The position numbers and the translations under genes were made by a program. Shown here piece after piece: positions 12,724 to 26,400 of a stretch of 64,000 nt of DNA (position 1 is the first letter of the stretch; every line of letters begins with the position of its first letter). The notes under the pieces were generated by a model that was not told the DNA's origin, searched no databases, and saw only the letters and a program-made list of their open reading frames with translations. The stretch spans positions 42,284,001-42,348,000 of the forward strand of contig CM075101.1 in the NCBI GenBank assembly GCA_037576195.1, given 5' to 3'. This stretch comes from Phytoseiulus persimilis. Its lineage: Eukaryota; Arthropoda; Arachnida; Mesostigmata; Phytoseiidae.

Positions 12724-13155
12724 GATTTGGAAAACGGGCATTTGGAAAATTTTGGAAACTGCCGAAATTCGAGTCTCCGAAATACATGCCTAGGAGCAGC
12801 ACATCGATCGCTTCACACGAGTTCGATCTCGCTGTTGAAGAGCAAAAACATTTCAAGAGCTGCGCTCAAGAGTTACGTCGGAAGTGATAGAGAGCGACCT
12901 CTCCGTGATTCCAACGATTTCATCAGTCTTGCAGCAGCAACCTGTAGGCGCTCTTCTTCTCATGAGAGTCTACTACCACAGCGCTGCTGAGTGAATAAAA
13001 AAAAAACTCCTCAAAAAACCTGTGGAATTCTTCCCTCGGAGGCCGGAAGGCTCATCTTAAAGACTACCCAGTCATTACCTATCCGGGCTCTCTGTCGCAA
13101 CGCGGCTTATCGAATGCTTCATCCGCAAACTTCAACCTCTGATCAACCTTTTATT

Positions 13156-13310
13156 CGCTGGGCTCAGAACGTCGCTGGGCTCAAAACGTCGCTGGGCTAA
13201 AAACGTCGATGGGCTCAAAATGTCTTTGGGATCTAAATGCTCCTGGGCTCTTGGTGTCCTCGGGCTCAAATGTACTCGGGCTCTAAATGTCTTCGAGCTC
13301 AAAAGGTCAG
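13156..13310 (-). repeat. Right 17-bp tandem array, inverted
   Basis: Tandem copies of a unit such as CGCTGGGCTCAAAACGT, the reverse complement of the left array. The central units differ most from the consensus. Confidence 0.85.
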
Positions 13311-16300
13311 TTCCCAGTAGGCACCATGACCCTCCCAGCATGTCTGCGTCTTCACCTCGATGGACAAATCCTTCCATAATTCTCGATTAAGAGCCCCTTT
13401 TTCCCTCCGAATTGCGACCCATCAACTTCCCTTCATCTTGCCAGTCTCAAGTGTGCAGGGCCATAAACAACCCGCTCTGTCTATGTTCTGAATCCAATTA
13501 CAAGAGCCCCTTATCCAGCGTAGTCCACGAAGTGCATTTCGGATCAACATCAGATTGCTGGACCAGATGTTCACCAGATACCCCTCTAACTGCAGGAGTT
13601 GGTCCAAATCGATTTTACAGAATTCGTACCACAGTGGGAAGTTGTTGGTTACCCCCTCCTTCAGTGATTTTCTAGAGAGTGCCAGCTCCGCTTCCGATAT
13701 TTCTTGTTCATAGAGAAGCCTCATTAGAAGCTGTGCATTGGAACAGAGCCCATCGAAACCTCGAACCGAAACATCGAACTGACACGATATCGGCTGAGCC
13801 GTGGCTGCTTCCAGATTCCAGATACAGCGCGAGGCAGACGACGAGACTCTGCTATGCTGAGGGAATGAACGCGTTCGCTCTGCAGCGAGAGTTCGCCTTC
13901 GCGGGCGATTTAAAATGTCGCGGTGTTCCCAGCACTTCGGGTCGGGAAATCCAGTGTTACAACAAAAGGACAAAATTGATATCAGTTCTTCCTCGTCCGA
14001 CTTTCGAAGTTTGGAGCTAACTCAATCGATGAATATGACGAGAAACTGATTCCCAAGAACCTACGATTGATACCGCGGCCCGGTTTCGGATCATGGAAAG
14101 TGAACTCCTCTATGGAATCATACGTTGCATCGCAAGAATAGTTTCTCCTCGGATTTCGGTTGAAAAGTCTTCCTAAGGTTCTAGCGTCGTCTTCGAAATC
14201 TTGAATACCACCAGGTTTAAGGTGAGCGTGGTCTAGCTTACATGTGACTCCTGAGCAGCGGGAAACATTCCCATTCATGAAAGGCTGAATTCGCATACAA
14301 GATTTTCCCGAGTTCCACCCCATTCAGAGCGCTCGCTGAGCTCCGAGAGGACATCATAGCCGCCGGTTCGATTTGCTGTGAAATTTTCAAATCTGGCGGG
14401 TCTTGTCCTCCCTCTCACTGGAGTCGCTAGTCTGCCCGACAACGACCCAGGTTCTCTCTCTCCAGATCACAACTACGTCCACTGGCTCCAGATGATCGTC
14501 AGAGAGTATTGTGCGGGCGCAATGTACGGTCGTGCTTGTTGGTGGCCCCGTAGAATCAGCCCATAGTTTTGATAATCTAGTTTGAATTGTTAGGAAACAA
14601 AGTAGAACAGTTTCGGAACTTTCAACATGACGTTATGGACTGGCCGCTGGTCCATCCGGAACGCGGTGTAGTGGCTTCTTAGCTTCCGAGGGATAGTTTC
14701 TTGGGCTATGGTCAGGGTGCGCCTGAAAAATCGGGGCTCCCTGCTGCCCCCCTTGTTTTCCCTGTCCCTCACTCTATCTGTTGTATCATGTAAGTTCATA
14801 GAGTAGATGAATGTGAAGATTGGCTGACTACTTCTGGCTCTGTGTCCTATTCATCCGTAAGGAGTGAACAGAGCTACCTATCCCGCTCCCCGATTACGGT
14901 CGGTTTCCCTCCCAACAAAGCCTCTCGATAGTGATCGCGATAGACAAGCTCTCCTCACTAGAGTGAGGGTGAAACCCTGCGGAACATCGTGTTTCAACCA
15001 CTACGGAGAAACCTTCCCGCGGCGACTGGCCAGACTCACATGAGGAAGACGTCTTTATTTCGTCCATCGCGAACAGGCCCAGCTTCTCTTTGGTTTAAAA
15101 CGAGCGAGCCGGGGCGTTTTCCCCATTGAAACAATTCTCCTTCAGATTTGGCTTGGCTGAGGTTTACTGGGCGATTCTCGTGTATCTCATCCGACCGCAG
15201 TTACGAGTTTTTGCGCCGTGGAACGGACAGTCGATGCCGCTCTTTTCTTGGGTCGGCAGATGGTGATTCGAAACAGTAGAAAACAGCCGAAGGGGACCCC
15301 GCTGTCTTGCGAGCGTAAAACACGCACAGTATTGGTGAGCAAGGAAGAAGCGGTTGGCACGACGAGAAGCTGTGACAATATCAGTGATCACAGACGCTCG
15401 CAAGCTGCAGCTTGTAGAAGCTGGCAAAAGCCGTCTGTGAGCACCGACTGAACCAGAAGACCAGACCAAACATCCTTGACTGCCAGGGCCTATCCGAAGT
15501 ATCGTTTATGTTGGCTCCTCAATTTACACGGAACATGTGTTTGTAACGAAAGACGGTGCTGTCGCCACTAGCTTACTGGAGAGATAAACAGAAGAGTGGA
15601 GGAATACGGAGGAAGGAATCGCGAGGAGAGTCCCTGAGAAATGTTCCGGGATCCCTTCTTGTCTTCGAGCTCGTGGAAGCGTCACCACGCAATTACCAAC
15701 AAAGACCACTCAGTCAGGTCAGGAGGGCGCAACCGCCCACTAATCCGGCCGCGACGCGGTCGGAGCCAACGCATTCTCTGGTCAGCACCGCTGCCGCCGT
15801 TACCGTGGTCGAACTCGCGTCGAAGCATAGTTCTCAGTGCGGATCGACCATGCCAGGTGCGGAGCCGTTGTCTGGCAGTCAAAACGTTCTTTGAGCGCAT
15901 TGGATCGCTGACATTGAATCAATCGCCATCGTCTCACGTTAAGCTTGCTGAGCCGTACGTCGCGATCGGAGAATCATAATAAACCGCGAGGAAAACAACA
16001 CGCAGAGCGATCTCTAGAGCCAGTTGTCGAAGGATAGATTTCCAAGCATCAGCGTCCGAAATCTCAGACGGACAGAAATCGAATTCTAGTTGTCTGCTGT
16101 TGCATTTGGACACGGCTGGTATCTCGGTTCTCAAATCGGGGGCGACGAAGGAGGAATCGGGTTGTGGACGAGAGTCGCGTGAAGAGTTCCCTACAGGAGA
16201 ATATTCGAGAGCTCAGCCCATGTCAGGTCTCAGAACCTCCAGCCGGTCCAATGGCAGTGATCGCAACAGCAGAAGCAGCCTTATGTAAATGACTCCATCA

Positions 16301-17026
16301 ATTCGCGCTCGCGATTCGACCGGCGGGTCGCGATTCTCGAATTCGGAAAAGTTTCGCACCCAGTGATTGAAATTGAGAGCTGTGATTTTTTCATGAACCG
16401 GAGTCCTCTTCGCCCGGAGTGTTTTTTATTGCCGGAAAGTCGATCAGGACTCCGGACCAGGCGAATTATCTGTCGCGAACTCGAGAGTTCTTGAAACACA
16501 CGATCGATTCAGACGTAGCAAGAAGAACTGTCCGCATCGCGCAAGCGTGCAGCCACTGGGCTTCGAGACGGTTGTCCGGGTCTTCCCACCGATCGCAGTG
16601 GTTTCGTCGCCTGGGTCGATTCATCGCTAACAGCTGCTGGAACCGGGAGCCCGGCTCTATTTCGATCAGCGATCATTCGATGTTCCACTTCAAACGTGTT
16701 TGGCGAAAATCGTCCGAAGTGTATTGGACTAGACTCCGCGGGCTGTTCTTCGATTGCCGTTGTCTTTCTACTCCAGTGGGATGAACAAACGAAAAATGAG
16801 GGACGTCTACCCAACTGCCTGGGAAGCGTACCCCGAGCATCTCGGGAACCCATTGGGGTAACAACTCAGATCCGAAAAGAGATATCTGTGCTGTGCGCTC
16901 CGCTAGTACGCACGCTCGGATCAGAGCGCGATGCGTGCGGCGCTCATCGGATTCCTTCCCATCATTCCGTCCACTCTATGAAGCGAACCGTTCCTTTCTT
17001 TCTCCAAAAACTGATTTCCCTTCCAG
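13311..17026. other. Region without a recognised gene
   Basis: No conserved family was found. Two adjacent minus-strand open stretches, 14323-13982 (113 codons) and 13973-13422 (183 codons), lie just outside the foldback element. They have protein-like composition, including a leucine-rich run around LLMRLLYEQEISEAELAL. They could be a degraded transposon gene or a lineage-specific gene, but no motif supports either. The first exon of the ADAM gene, with its signal peptide, may also lie here and was not found. Confidence 0.4.
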
Positions 17027-17429
17027 CTACTTGGACTCCGATTCAGCCTCAATGGGAACAAGATTCCGTTCTCAGTTTCACCGCTTTCGATCGGGTCTTC
17101 CGGCTCGTCCTGAGAGAGACCGAGCACTTGATCCCGAACGAATTCACAACTCATCACCATCACCCTCACACGTCCGAGATCGTTGAGAACAAAATTGGGA
17201 AGAATGTGAGTAATGTTTGTCTCCCCCATATTTTCCCTTCCAGCCGTACAGGCACCACGGTGGCAGCGAGCAACACCAAAGAGGCCGAAAGAGCTCTTCG
17301 CTTCGAGAACGAGACGGCGATGTCGTCAACGGCAGCTACCCAGCTGATCCGAGGGTTTACGATACCGCAGATATTCGATGGAGCGATTACGAACAAACGG
17401 GGATCCGTCCCAGATCGGATGCGAACTGA
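17027..17429 (+). CDS. Candidate N-terminal propeptide exons of the ADAM gene
   Basis: An exon at 17027-17205 follows a long pyrimidine tract and TTCCAG, and ends in the strong donor AAT|GTGAGT. Only one frame is open through it. That frame contains LSFTAFDRVFRLVLRETEHL, which resembles the reprolysin (M12B) propeptide pattern V.F.AF...F.L.L..N..L. A second segment begins at 17244 after CCCTTCCAG in matching phase and stays open to a stop at 17427-17429. The intron between them would be only 38 bases. If the second segment is not terminal, a weak donor at AGG|GTTTAC near 17356 would join in phase to the exon at 30357. Resemblance was judged by eye. A single unspliced frame is also open from 16696 to 17682, which is an alternative reading. 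Confidence 0.4.
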
Positions 17430-20400
17430 TCGAAATCGCTGTCGACACCAATCTTCTGGCAATATTGCGGCCTTTGCCGTCAAAAGCATTTCCAGTTGCA
17501 TGATTCATCCTGCCGATTGGGATGCCAAGGGAGACTTAGCCCAGAACTGGATGCGAGACAAAACCATTATTTCCATGCGGTATCGATCGGTTGGCTCCTC
17601 GGAGAACGTTGCCGATTTTTTTACAGCGCTTCCCTCGTTTTTGGATGTTATTTGGAAACAGCTGTCTCATGGGTTCGAGTAAAATTTGAGAGGGGAAGGT
17701 TTCTCCGTTATGGTATTTTTATATGGATAACGGGGAGAGACGTTCGGACGAATCGTATCCGGTGCAAGCCGAGCTTATTTCATCTGTGATCTGTGTTCGG
17801 TGATCCCCGCGAGCGAATCGTCTTTGTCACGGGATGCTCGCGCGAGGCTCTGGCTTGTGCTTTGCGCAAGCTTAGTAGCGCCATCCCCGAAACGAGAGAT
17901 TTCCGCCTTGCTCAGCCGGGTCTGCCCCAAGAAGGCGCCCCCTCCGTCCCCATCCTCCCAGCGTCGCTCCTCCCGTTCTCCACGCATTCTCCTTGACGTA
18001 CATAGAAGATCGGGAATGTGGACACTTTCACGGGTTTCCGCTGACGGTGTCATGGCTCGCCGTGTCGTTTCGGACTCAGATAATAGCGGCCCGCTAGGTA
18101 TTAATTCTCTGAGGTTCAACAGTCCGACTCTTTGCATTCCACTGCTTCCTTCTCGGGGCGATAGACGCCGTTGACCCTCTGTGTCGCATCGCACTCGAAT
18201 CCCGTGTTTCCCTGACGCAAAAACAGGCGATCTTCCATCTTTGTTCGAAAACAACACGGTGGAAATATACTTTTCTTCTATTGTGGTGGAAGTTGCAGAA
18301 GATTCAACAACTGAGGTTGTGAGTCATCTGCTGCCGGTCTCGTTCGAATCAAGAGAAGCTCTTAGGTGACCGGGTTGAAGAATGTTCTCGTCTTGTAAGA
18401 AGGAAAAAGGTCACATATCGTGACAAATACCCACTGACGTCTGAATGAGTTCGAATGTTTCTTGAAACGGTTCCACCGTCGATTCCCGGATCATTCGCGT
18501 TGTTTGTGTTTTCTTGTTGTATTCGACGTGTTCGAGAACAGCGGCGCTTTTCATGAGGAAAGAGCCGGGGAGCAACAAGGCTCGGTGTCGGAGAGAGCGT
18601 TTCGGGCAGATTATTTGTTTTATGGAGATGTCCCGCCGGATACAAAGTGACACATCCGGAGCACACAAACATTGATTGATATCTCCACCCCGCTGCGCAG
18701 TATCAGGAGCTGGACACGTTTGCCCGCACGCGAGCTCGCCCGCACCCGCAAACGCGCTTACGCTTCAAGAGGGAGGTAGTGCTAGCTGGCAATCTGCCAC
18801 ACTAGCAACGCATTTGCTCGCTGGAGAAAAGCGCCAAATGACCGAACGAGTCATAAGAAGCTCCGAACATTTTCTACCAAACTGCGTCTTCAAGATGAAT
18901 GAGGAAATAGCTCTGAACAGAGAGGATTACGTGACGCGATTGCGCCGAAGGGGCATCCGCTGTCTGCAAGCGAGGCAACGACCATTGAAGGGCCAGGCGA
19001 GGGACTTGGGCTAGCAGAAGATTTCAATTCCACGAGCTGTGTGAGTCCCCGTAGATCGAGCCGCGGTTAGACAGCCGCTGCTCCGAAATTTCCAGTGAGG
19101 AGGCTACCGATGCTTACGGTCGTAGTCATAGCGGAAGCTTCAATTAGAAGCTCTTCGCACATCATGAATCAGGAGCTATTTTCTGGAATGGTGCTGAGCC
19201 ATTTCGAATGAGATGCGAAGGCCGTCGCCGTCGGTCCGTCATCGATCGGATCCTCGGTTCTGCTGATGTCAATGGCGCTCCATGTTTTTTCGTCGTCAGA
19301 AGTCTCTTCGAAATTTCCAACGGCTGAAAAGGGCGAATGGGCTTCCACAGAACCGGTGTCTCGCGGAGAAACTCGCGGGAGGCCCGAAGTGAATAAAGAG
19401 AGTTCACGAGGACCAAAACTTTTTCGAGCTTCTGTTCCTTGACTCCTCGCTGCATCGCTCTTCTTGTTTTCTTTGCGAAATCATTGACCGAACGATTTTA
19501 CCCGAAACACTCGGATTTCCGGATTTCGAGCGGATGGTTTCCACCTCTCTCCCCGCGTCCTTCATCCGGCTCTAACGGGGAGGAAAATCGAATGTGCTCT
19601 CGCCAGGGTAGAGATAGCGGGAGTCATTCAATCCTGTGCCCGTCGCGCATATCTGGGAGCCATAAACGCGCACAGGCATATCGCGTCCTCATCCTCGAAA
19701 AAAGATGGCTCCCACTGACCCGGAGCCTCTCGCGGTTCGCAGCCTTTGCTGTGCAACACCTACCAGTATCTCGTTTGCGCAGCTCACGTTGAACGTCCAG
19801 GATATCTTGAAGATGCGTAGAGTGCTTCAGACTATTCATCTTGGAACAGCTCGCGTCGTCCAGGGCCTGGTCGCGCGGGGCACGTTCAGACCGCACGCTT
19901 CAACCAGAGCCCAGGAAAGATGGGTAAACCAGCGATTCGGTGCCCTACACGTACCGCGCAAAAACCGCTCGATTCTCACACCAATCAACATTAATGCGCG
20001 TTTCTTTCCCCAGAAGCGCGCCTTGACGGCCATCAGATTACGCTTAATCGCTGGTGGCTTCTTCGGTGTTCTTGCTGATTCTTCGTTTACTTCCCCGTGC
20101 TTTCGGGTCTTCATCCTCTGAATGAATCGAGGAGCACTGTCATGGAGTCGGATCAGGAAGTCAGGAGAACTCGATGATTCATGAGTTCGGTTTTTTTTTT
20201 CTCGTTTCGCAGCTCATCTGACGGCAAGCCGCCACCGGGACAGCGAAAATCACTGCTTTCGTCACCCTTTGATTTTTAGAATTCTCCCCTCTGCAGATCT
20301 TGGACAGGGACTCCAGCCGCCACCGAGCGGGTGAACGCAGATACGGGAACCCTCATGAGTCAGTGGTTCGCTAAGGTTGACGCATTCGATTTTCCGAAAA

Positions 20401-23400
20401 TTCCGTTGCCTCTCCGCGAATGGCGCTCGGTGCTAACTGCACTATCCAGGTAGCGATTTGCCCGGAACTCATACATTGCCAACAAGGTCTTTGGTAAATG
20501 AGGGCCCACGGACTAGCTTCGATGTCGCCGCCTGTCATCGGGTGATGACCGTCTGTTTGTGGGGTGGCGGTTCTCCAGTTGGCCGGTCTGGCAATCGGCC
20601 GCCGTTTGTCCACTTTCATGATTTGTGACATTTGACCGTTATCATGGCTCGATGAGCGACCGTTGCACAAGATGAGAGGGCCACTTCGGGATATCTGGAT
20701 GGATAAACACGAGCATGCGTTGCGTTGCGGCAGCGCTTTCTGCTGCTGAACGGAACGCGCTTTCAAAGTACTGACATCCTGATTCGGAGTCACACAGACG
20801 AGCTGTCACTTGGATACTTTCCGAATCCATTGGAGTCGGATGGATGTGAGGGTATGCCAGGAGGAAGAGCTATTCTGCGGCCACAAAGGAGATAGGTTTT
20901 GAGCTATTCAGCCCATCTGATGTATCGCGGGACTGCCAATGTCGTTGTCGATACGTCTACTGGTCGAACAATCGAGCTGTTGGGTAAATTTACCAAAAGC
21001 AACACACAGCGGAAGTGCAGGTTGACGGGAATTTCATCGGAGCTGTAAGAGAGTGCTGGATCGAGAAACAGAAGAAATCGAAAGTGCGAACCAGCGAGGC
21101 TCCGGCCATTCCGTCACTGCACGGTATACTGCGCGGGCTAATCGTTCAAGCTGGAGCACTGAGATCGTTCGAAATTCGAGGACATCGTGAGGGCTTCAGA
21201 CGTCGAACGACCGAGTCCAGGAGAACACGGTTGGCCGCCGGGAGCTGGCCATTCATGTAACGTATTCATGGAAGAAAAAAATGCTTACTCGAGCGGAAAA
21301 TTGCGCTTCCCGGTCCAGCCAAATATGCCCGGTAGGCTGTAATGGAAGTGCCGTTGAACTTCCGAGTAGCTTCCAACGGACACAGTGTAGTCGTAGACCA
21401 TGCCTCGTGGACGGCCTGAGGAAGTCCCATCAAACCGCCGCGATTAGCTGGCTCTCGAAGCCTCCCCGATGAATCTGATTTGCTGAATTGCACAACTTGA
21501 TTCATTTGGCGACTGTGTGGCTTTCGGGAGTGTCAGTTATCCTTCCAACGATGGGAGAAACCGTGTCCAATGTGATGATGAGCTCGCGCTTGACCAATGA
21601 GTGTCTGAACGACGATCTGCGCGGTCATTCAATCGAAGCTCAAACCGACTGTCACACAAGGCTTACAAAACAATCCACGCTATTTCAATTCGTGGATTGT
21701 GAATCGACGAACCTCTTCCAGCTCTTCTAGGAAAGAGTTTGCGTCTGTAAAGCTTCGCGCAGAGAACACGCAGTTGATCGAAAACGATCGAATTTGAAAC
21801 TCGATTCCTTTTCACCTCCCCCATCATTTCCTCCGGTCTGGCAGTCGCTTTTCGCTCTTGGCAAGAATCCAAAAACGGTTTTCCCTTCGATTCATGCTTT
21901 CAACGAGGAGTGAAATACGTTTTTGGATGTGAAGAGCAGCAAAAAGTCACGGTCAGAGCCGTTCATCTGCTGTTCTTAACCTTCGAGCTCGCCACGGTCG
22001 TGGCGAGGTGGATAACGGACGCGCGAACCCTGGACAGAATGAGTGTCACGCCTAGCTCTCGGTGTTGCGTTATTCGAACAGAGCGGGCGGTGTTGCTCTC
22101 CCTTTCTGTTCGATTTCTTCCAACGTGCTGGTCCCACTGGTGGGTCATGGCACGGAGTTCCGCGTCACGTGGAAGCAATTCACTCAAGTTCTCGATTCGA
22201 GGTCAAGTTTTCGAACTGGGTAGAAGGAAACATCATAACTCTCATCCTCTCGTTGGGGAGTTCAAGCGTGCAGGAGTGCCTGGCTCATGCTGGAAGTCGG
22301 AGGGCTTCTCCATCGAGGAACGCGAGAATCGTCGATCGGCTTCAAGACCAACCGGACTGTGTGTTCCTTCGCGTCATTGAGCAGTCAGCCCCAGACTTCT
22401 CGTCTTCGGGGAAAGAAAACTCTTCAAGGTCCTGGAAGTCGCGAGTGTTGTCGTCGCGCAAGCCTCCGAAAGCTAATCTTATCGCATCCGCACAAAGTTG
22501 ACGGCTGCTTCTCAGTCGGTCGTCCTCATCCTTCTCCTCTCCGTCCTACTTTTCGTTCTCCTGCTGCCGTCGGTCGCTTGTTCTGCTCAACTTTGTTGCT
22601 GATCTACATTAATGAACAAACATCTGAGCGGGGTCGACAATAGAGGCTAAGCGGAGGATCAATCGTTTCTCCGGCTCGCGGGATCGGGAACAAGGAGGTA
22701 GCGGTAGTTGGAGGCCTCGAGGAATGTGTTTGTGTAAAAGCTTTTACACTGTTAACAATAGATTCTCGTTTCGGAACGGCTAAGAATGTACGCAAACATC
22801 ATCGGCCATCATCGAATCGTCAAGGAAGCAGTCAGCCGTACAGAGGTCGCTGAAGTGTCGACGGGGGAATTCCCCAGAAACGTTGACATCCTCGATCGGA
22901 GCCGGCTCAACGCTGTTGGCGTGTCTCTGATATCCCACTCCGGATAGATGATGAGAGTGAGGAGTTGGCAATCGGGTCGAAATGAGTGAAGCGGCGCAGT
23001 GCACTCGGAACAAAGGTCGATAGTACGATAGACTTGTTTGTAAGCCCATTAACCATTATGGACTTCTACGTCTGTTCGAAATCTGTCGGTTGGGCGACGT
23101 ACGACGTGACAGAGGGAAGCGAGCGAAACTCGAAGGGAAAGGAACATCGAGTTTCCATGTCCTGTCTGGTGGTGCTGGAGGCGCGAGCGAGCCGTTCTGC
23201 CGGAAGGCGTCCTGCGTTTCGTCGGACACCGAGACGTCGTTCTAAGCGGAGAAAAACTATTCCATGGAATCCGCCATGGAAAAGAATTCTCGGAAAAGCT
23301 TCGAGCTCGGTCAAGTTGGATGGCTTGGCGCCTCAGTCCTCTCTGAAAGAGAGCCAAGACGAGACCTGGTCAGCGGCTCGGATCCACTGTGATCCGCCGC

Positions 23401-26400
23401 TGCGAAAAGCATCGAAAAAAAATCAGAACACAATCGGAACATGAATACACAACCGCTGTATCGATAGAGAGGGCTTTCTCAGGTACAGTAATTTCGCATG
23501 GCCGCAACATCTCCCACGAGTTCTCCCTGCTCGCGGTGGCAACACTCACCCGAGCCTGCGGGACTCGCCAGGGAAACAAGAAATTAATTTTCGAAGTCGC
23601 GTCATCGGCTCAATAATCTGAGCTCCCTATCAGCCTGATGACTTGAATGTTGTCTCTCTCGCGTGCCAGCGGACGAAACTGGGTACCGCTGCTTTTCGCA
23701 CGTTCCGTGCCAATCGAGTGCTCTACCTCGAGATGAGAAAGTTTGCTCCGAGTCGCGCTCGCGGGCCTCACGACCCCTCGAGTGGGTTCTCTGCTCTGAA
23801 GACATCTCAGGCTTCCAGAGGGCTGCGGGTAAGCGGACCTCTTGTTCTGAAAGCACGCTGCCCATTTTCTGACCTCAATCCAGCTCGAGCCTCCATACCA
23901 GAAAGTCAGCAATCAACTCCATGACTGCCGTCTTCCGCTGCAATAGTGTGCTCAACATCGCGAAAAGCGTTGGATTTGTGGGACAACGAGGAAAACACTC
24001 GCTAGCCTCAGCTCTTGTGAGCGAATTGAAGAAGCGGAACGATTTGCTAGCTAAGGAGGACGCCTCCCTTGATTCTGACCGGAATCCAATTTTTTCCAAA
24101 CAGATGAATGAACGGATGAGCGTCTAGTTGTCGCGTGAGGCATTTCTGGACCGGTAACGTTCCGGAGGTTGACATTTAAGGCTTCCTTTTAGCGTGAGAA
24201 GGCGGCGCGTCCTTTACGGTCAAAGGACCGAAGAGGCATTCTCATGAGCGACGGAATGATTTCCAAACAGTTCGGCCGACAAACGTTCCACGGACTAAAC
24301 GCTCCTCGGCCCTTTGTCCGACGTCAGTGAAAGCCTCCTCTCGAGCGAGTTCGAGCGCGAGAAAATCCATCGCAGCGGCGGAGTCGTTCCGCTTACGATC
24401 CTGATGTTCGGATAACGTTCAACGGGAACGTCAGGACGGTGTCAGGAAGAAGCCGATTCGATGTAGCGGGGCGAGGGGCGAGCCCTCGGCGACCGGTGTT
24501 CGGACACTTCATTTGTCGTGGACGACGGAAATGGCCGTGTTGGAAAAAGTTTCGATTCGGTTGAAACTTTTCTCTCGATAACTCGGGGCCCTCGCTAGCG
24601 CGCGCTCTTTCTCTCCTCGTTTCCCATATCTCGTCCGTTAGAGTTGTATTTCTGGAGTCTCTGCCGCACTCGGCCGCGCGCCATTTGGAGCTGAGTCAGA
24701 CCAGGGTGGACTTCATGTCATGGCGGCCCGAGCGGTATTAATCTACCTTCGGCGTAATTGAACCGCCAATACGGAAATCCTCAGTCGTTCTGATCATCGC
24801 GGTTCGTGCCGAAACCGCCCTGAAGTCTGTTGGTGCAGGCAAGGATGGGTGGCTTCCCGAAACCCCGGAGTCAGAAACATCACAAACAGCTAAAAAGGGT
24901 TTTTGATGCCCCGAAAATACATCGTATGTATTCTGCTCGTGAGCCTTTCAGCGGTTGGATTTCCGGGGAATTTACTGGAGCGTGGCGTGTCACAGGTCGC
25001 GAATAGGGTCGCGCAGTATGCGACCGGCATTTCTGGGTTGGCGGCTTAGCCGGAATCGAAGCAGATCCACGGGGTGAGGGCAGTCGGAAGCACTTCGGAA
25101 ACGAAAACCAAGGAGATGGAAAAATCCTGGTACGGGGGCTACCATATCTCGGCGGGAAAAACTCAATCGTGATCGGCTCGATTTCGAGAGCAGCGTCGAG
25201 ACGGCCGATCTCGCCGAGCCAGAGGGCGATCAGGTCTTCGCGGGCGATAATGAGCGGTCCGGTCATCGGGATTCGATTTGCATACTCGCTCGATGTGCGC
25301 ATCCACTCGATAATCAAGCCAAAAACCGCAGGTGGTGCGGCATTGGGGTGCGGCTGGTTTTATCTTGCATTCTTCTGTGGTTCCAGAAAGCCAGTGGACT
25401 CACTCTGTCCGTATTTCCCGTTGAGGCTAATCAGGCCAATGTTCTAGGACACGCTGTATCGACACAGCTTCGTGCTGTTGTGATGATGGTTGTAGTGGGG
25501 TGAACAGTAGCCGCGATAGAAGTTACGCCATGCGTACAGCGCGATAAGCTTATCCACTGAGCTCGATGAACAAAATGTTCGATGCGGTCAACGGAATCCA
25601 TTACGCTTTATCAAGTAGAACAAGGAATGGGGGCGAAGTTCGCAGGAATGGGGGCGGAGGATCCTCCGCTGAACTGCGGAAGTCGGAACCATTTCTCCTG
25701 GTTTCCTCAAGCGTTTGCTGCCGCGAGTCTGATGCCATGGCCGGAGCGAAACCCTCAATCCGAATCCGTATGACTCAACACACTGAAATCTGAGAGTCTA
25801 AGTGTGGAATTTGAGATTGTTCGTCTCTAGTTACGCCTGAATTCATAGCTGGATTGATCAATCATTGCCGGACTTCGTGTGCTTCACGACAATCGTACGA
25901 AAAAACGAATCGAGCTCCGTCGAAGTGTCGTGTGTCCCGTTCACGGAATAATCCGTACCCCATGGAGCGTGGAGGAGAGAATCGATCGAACGTTCCGTCC
26001 GTGCACAATTTATTCGTTATTATGGACGAATAAGCATGGAACCCTGGCTATACGACGAGATGTCGAGCCCAGGTCGACCGCCGAAAAGATCGGTTTGTTG
26101 TCCATTAGGTGCTCCATCGCCAAATTCCGTGGACCGAATTCCTCTCTTGGTAAATCCAGTGATTCGTTCTCTAGAATTCCATGCCATATAGCTTCGACAG
26201 CCTGTCAAATAAGATTGTGAGTCGCTGCAAAGCATTGATACAATTCAAAATGCTGAATAAGCCCATTCCAATCTCGACTGGTGAGTCATTGCTCGACGCT
26301 TGTTCTGCGCCGTTAACGAGTGCATTTACACGACATTTGTTCCATCCAAACGGAGTTGGTCAGTGATATGGCGGTGAGAGCATGTCGTTCAGCGAGACGG

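Larger units (their letters stand above)
12274..13310. mobile_element. Foldback-like non-autonomous element
   Basis: About 1.04 kb bounded by two arrays of the same degenerate 17-bp unit in opposite orientation. The left array (12281-12442) repeats a unit like GAGCCCAAGGACATTTT about nine to ten times. The right array (13156-13310) repeats its reverse complement, AAAATGTCTTTGGGCTC-like, about nine times. Inverted terminal arrays of short tandem repeats are the hallmark of foldback-type DNA elements. The core of roughly 0.7 kb has no recognisable transposase, so the copy would be non-autonomous. Target-site duplications could not be defined by eye. Confidence 0.6.

Noticed and set aside
16696..17682. 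Single uninterrupted plus-strand frame of 328 codons
   Set aside because: It runs through strong splice signals at 17027, 17206 and 17244. The spliced reading contains a propeptide-like block, while the parts outside resemble nothing.
25150..25317. Minus-strand protein-like run (EWMRTSSEYANRIPMTG and following)
   Set aside because: Plausible composition but no family, no clear splice context, and an overlapping plus-strand open frame.
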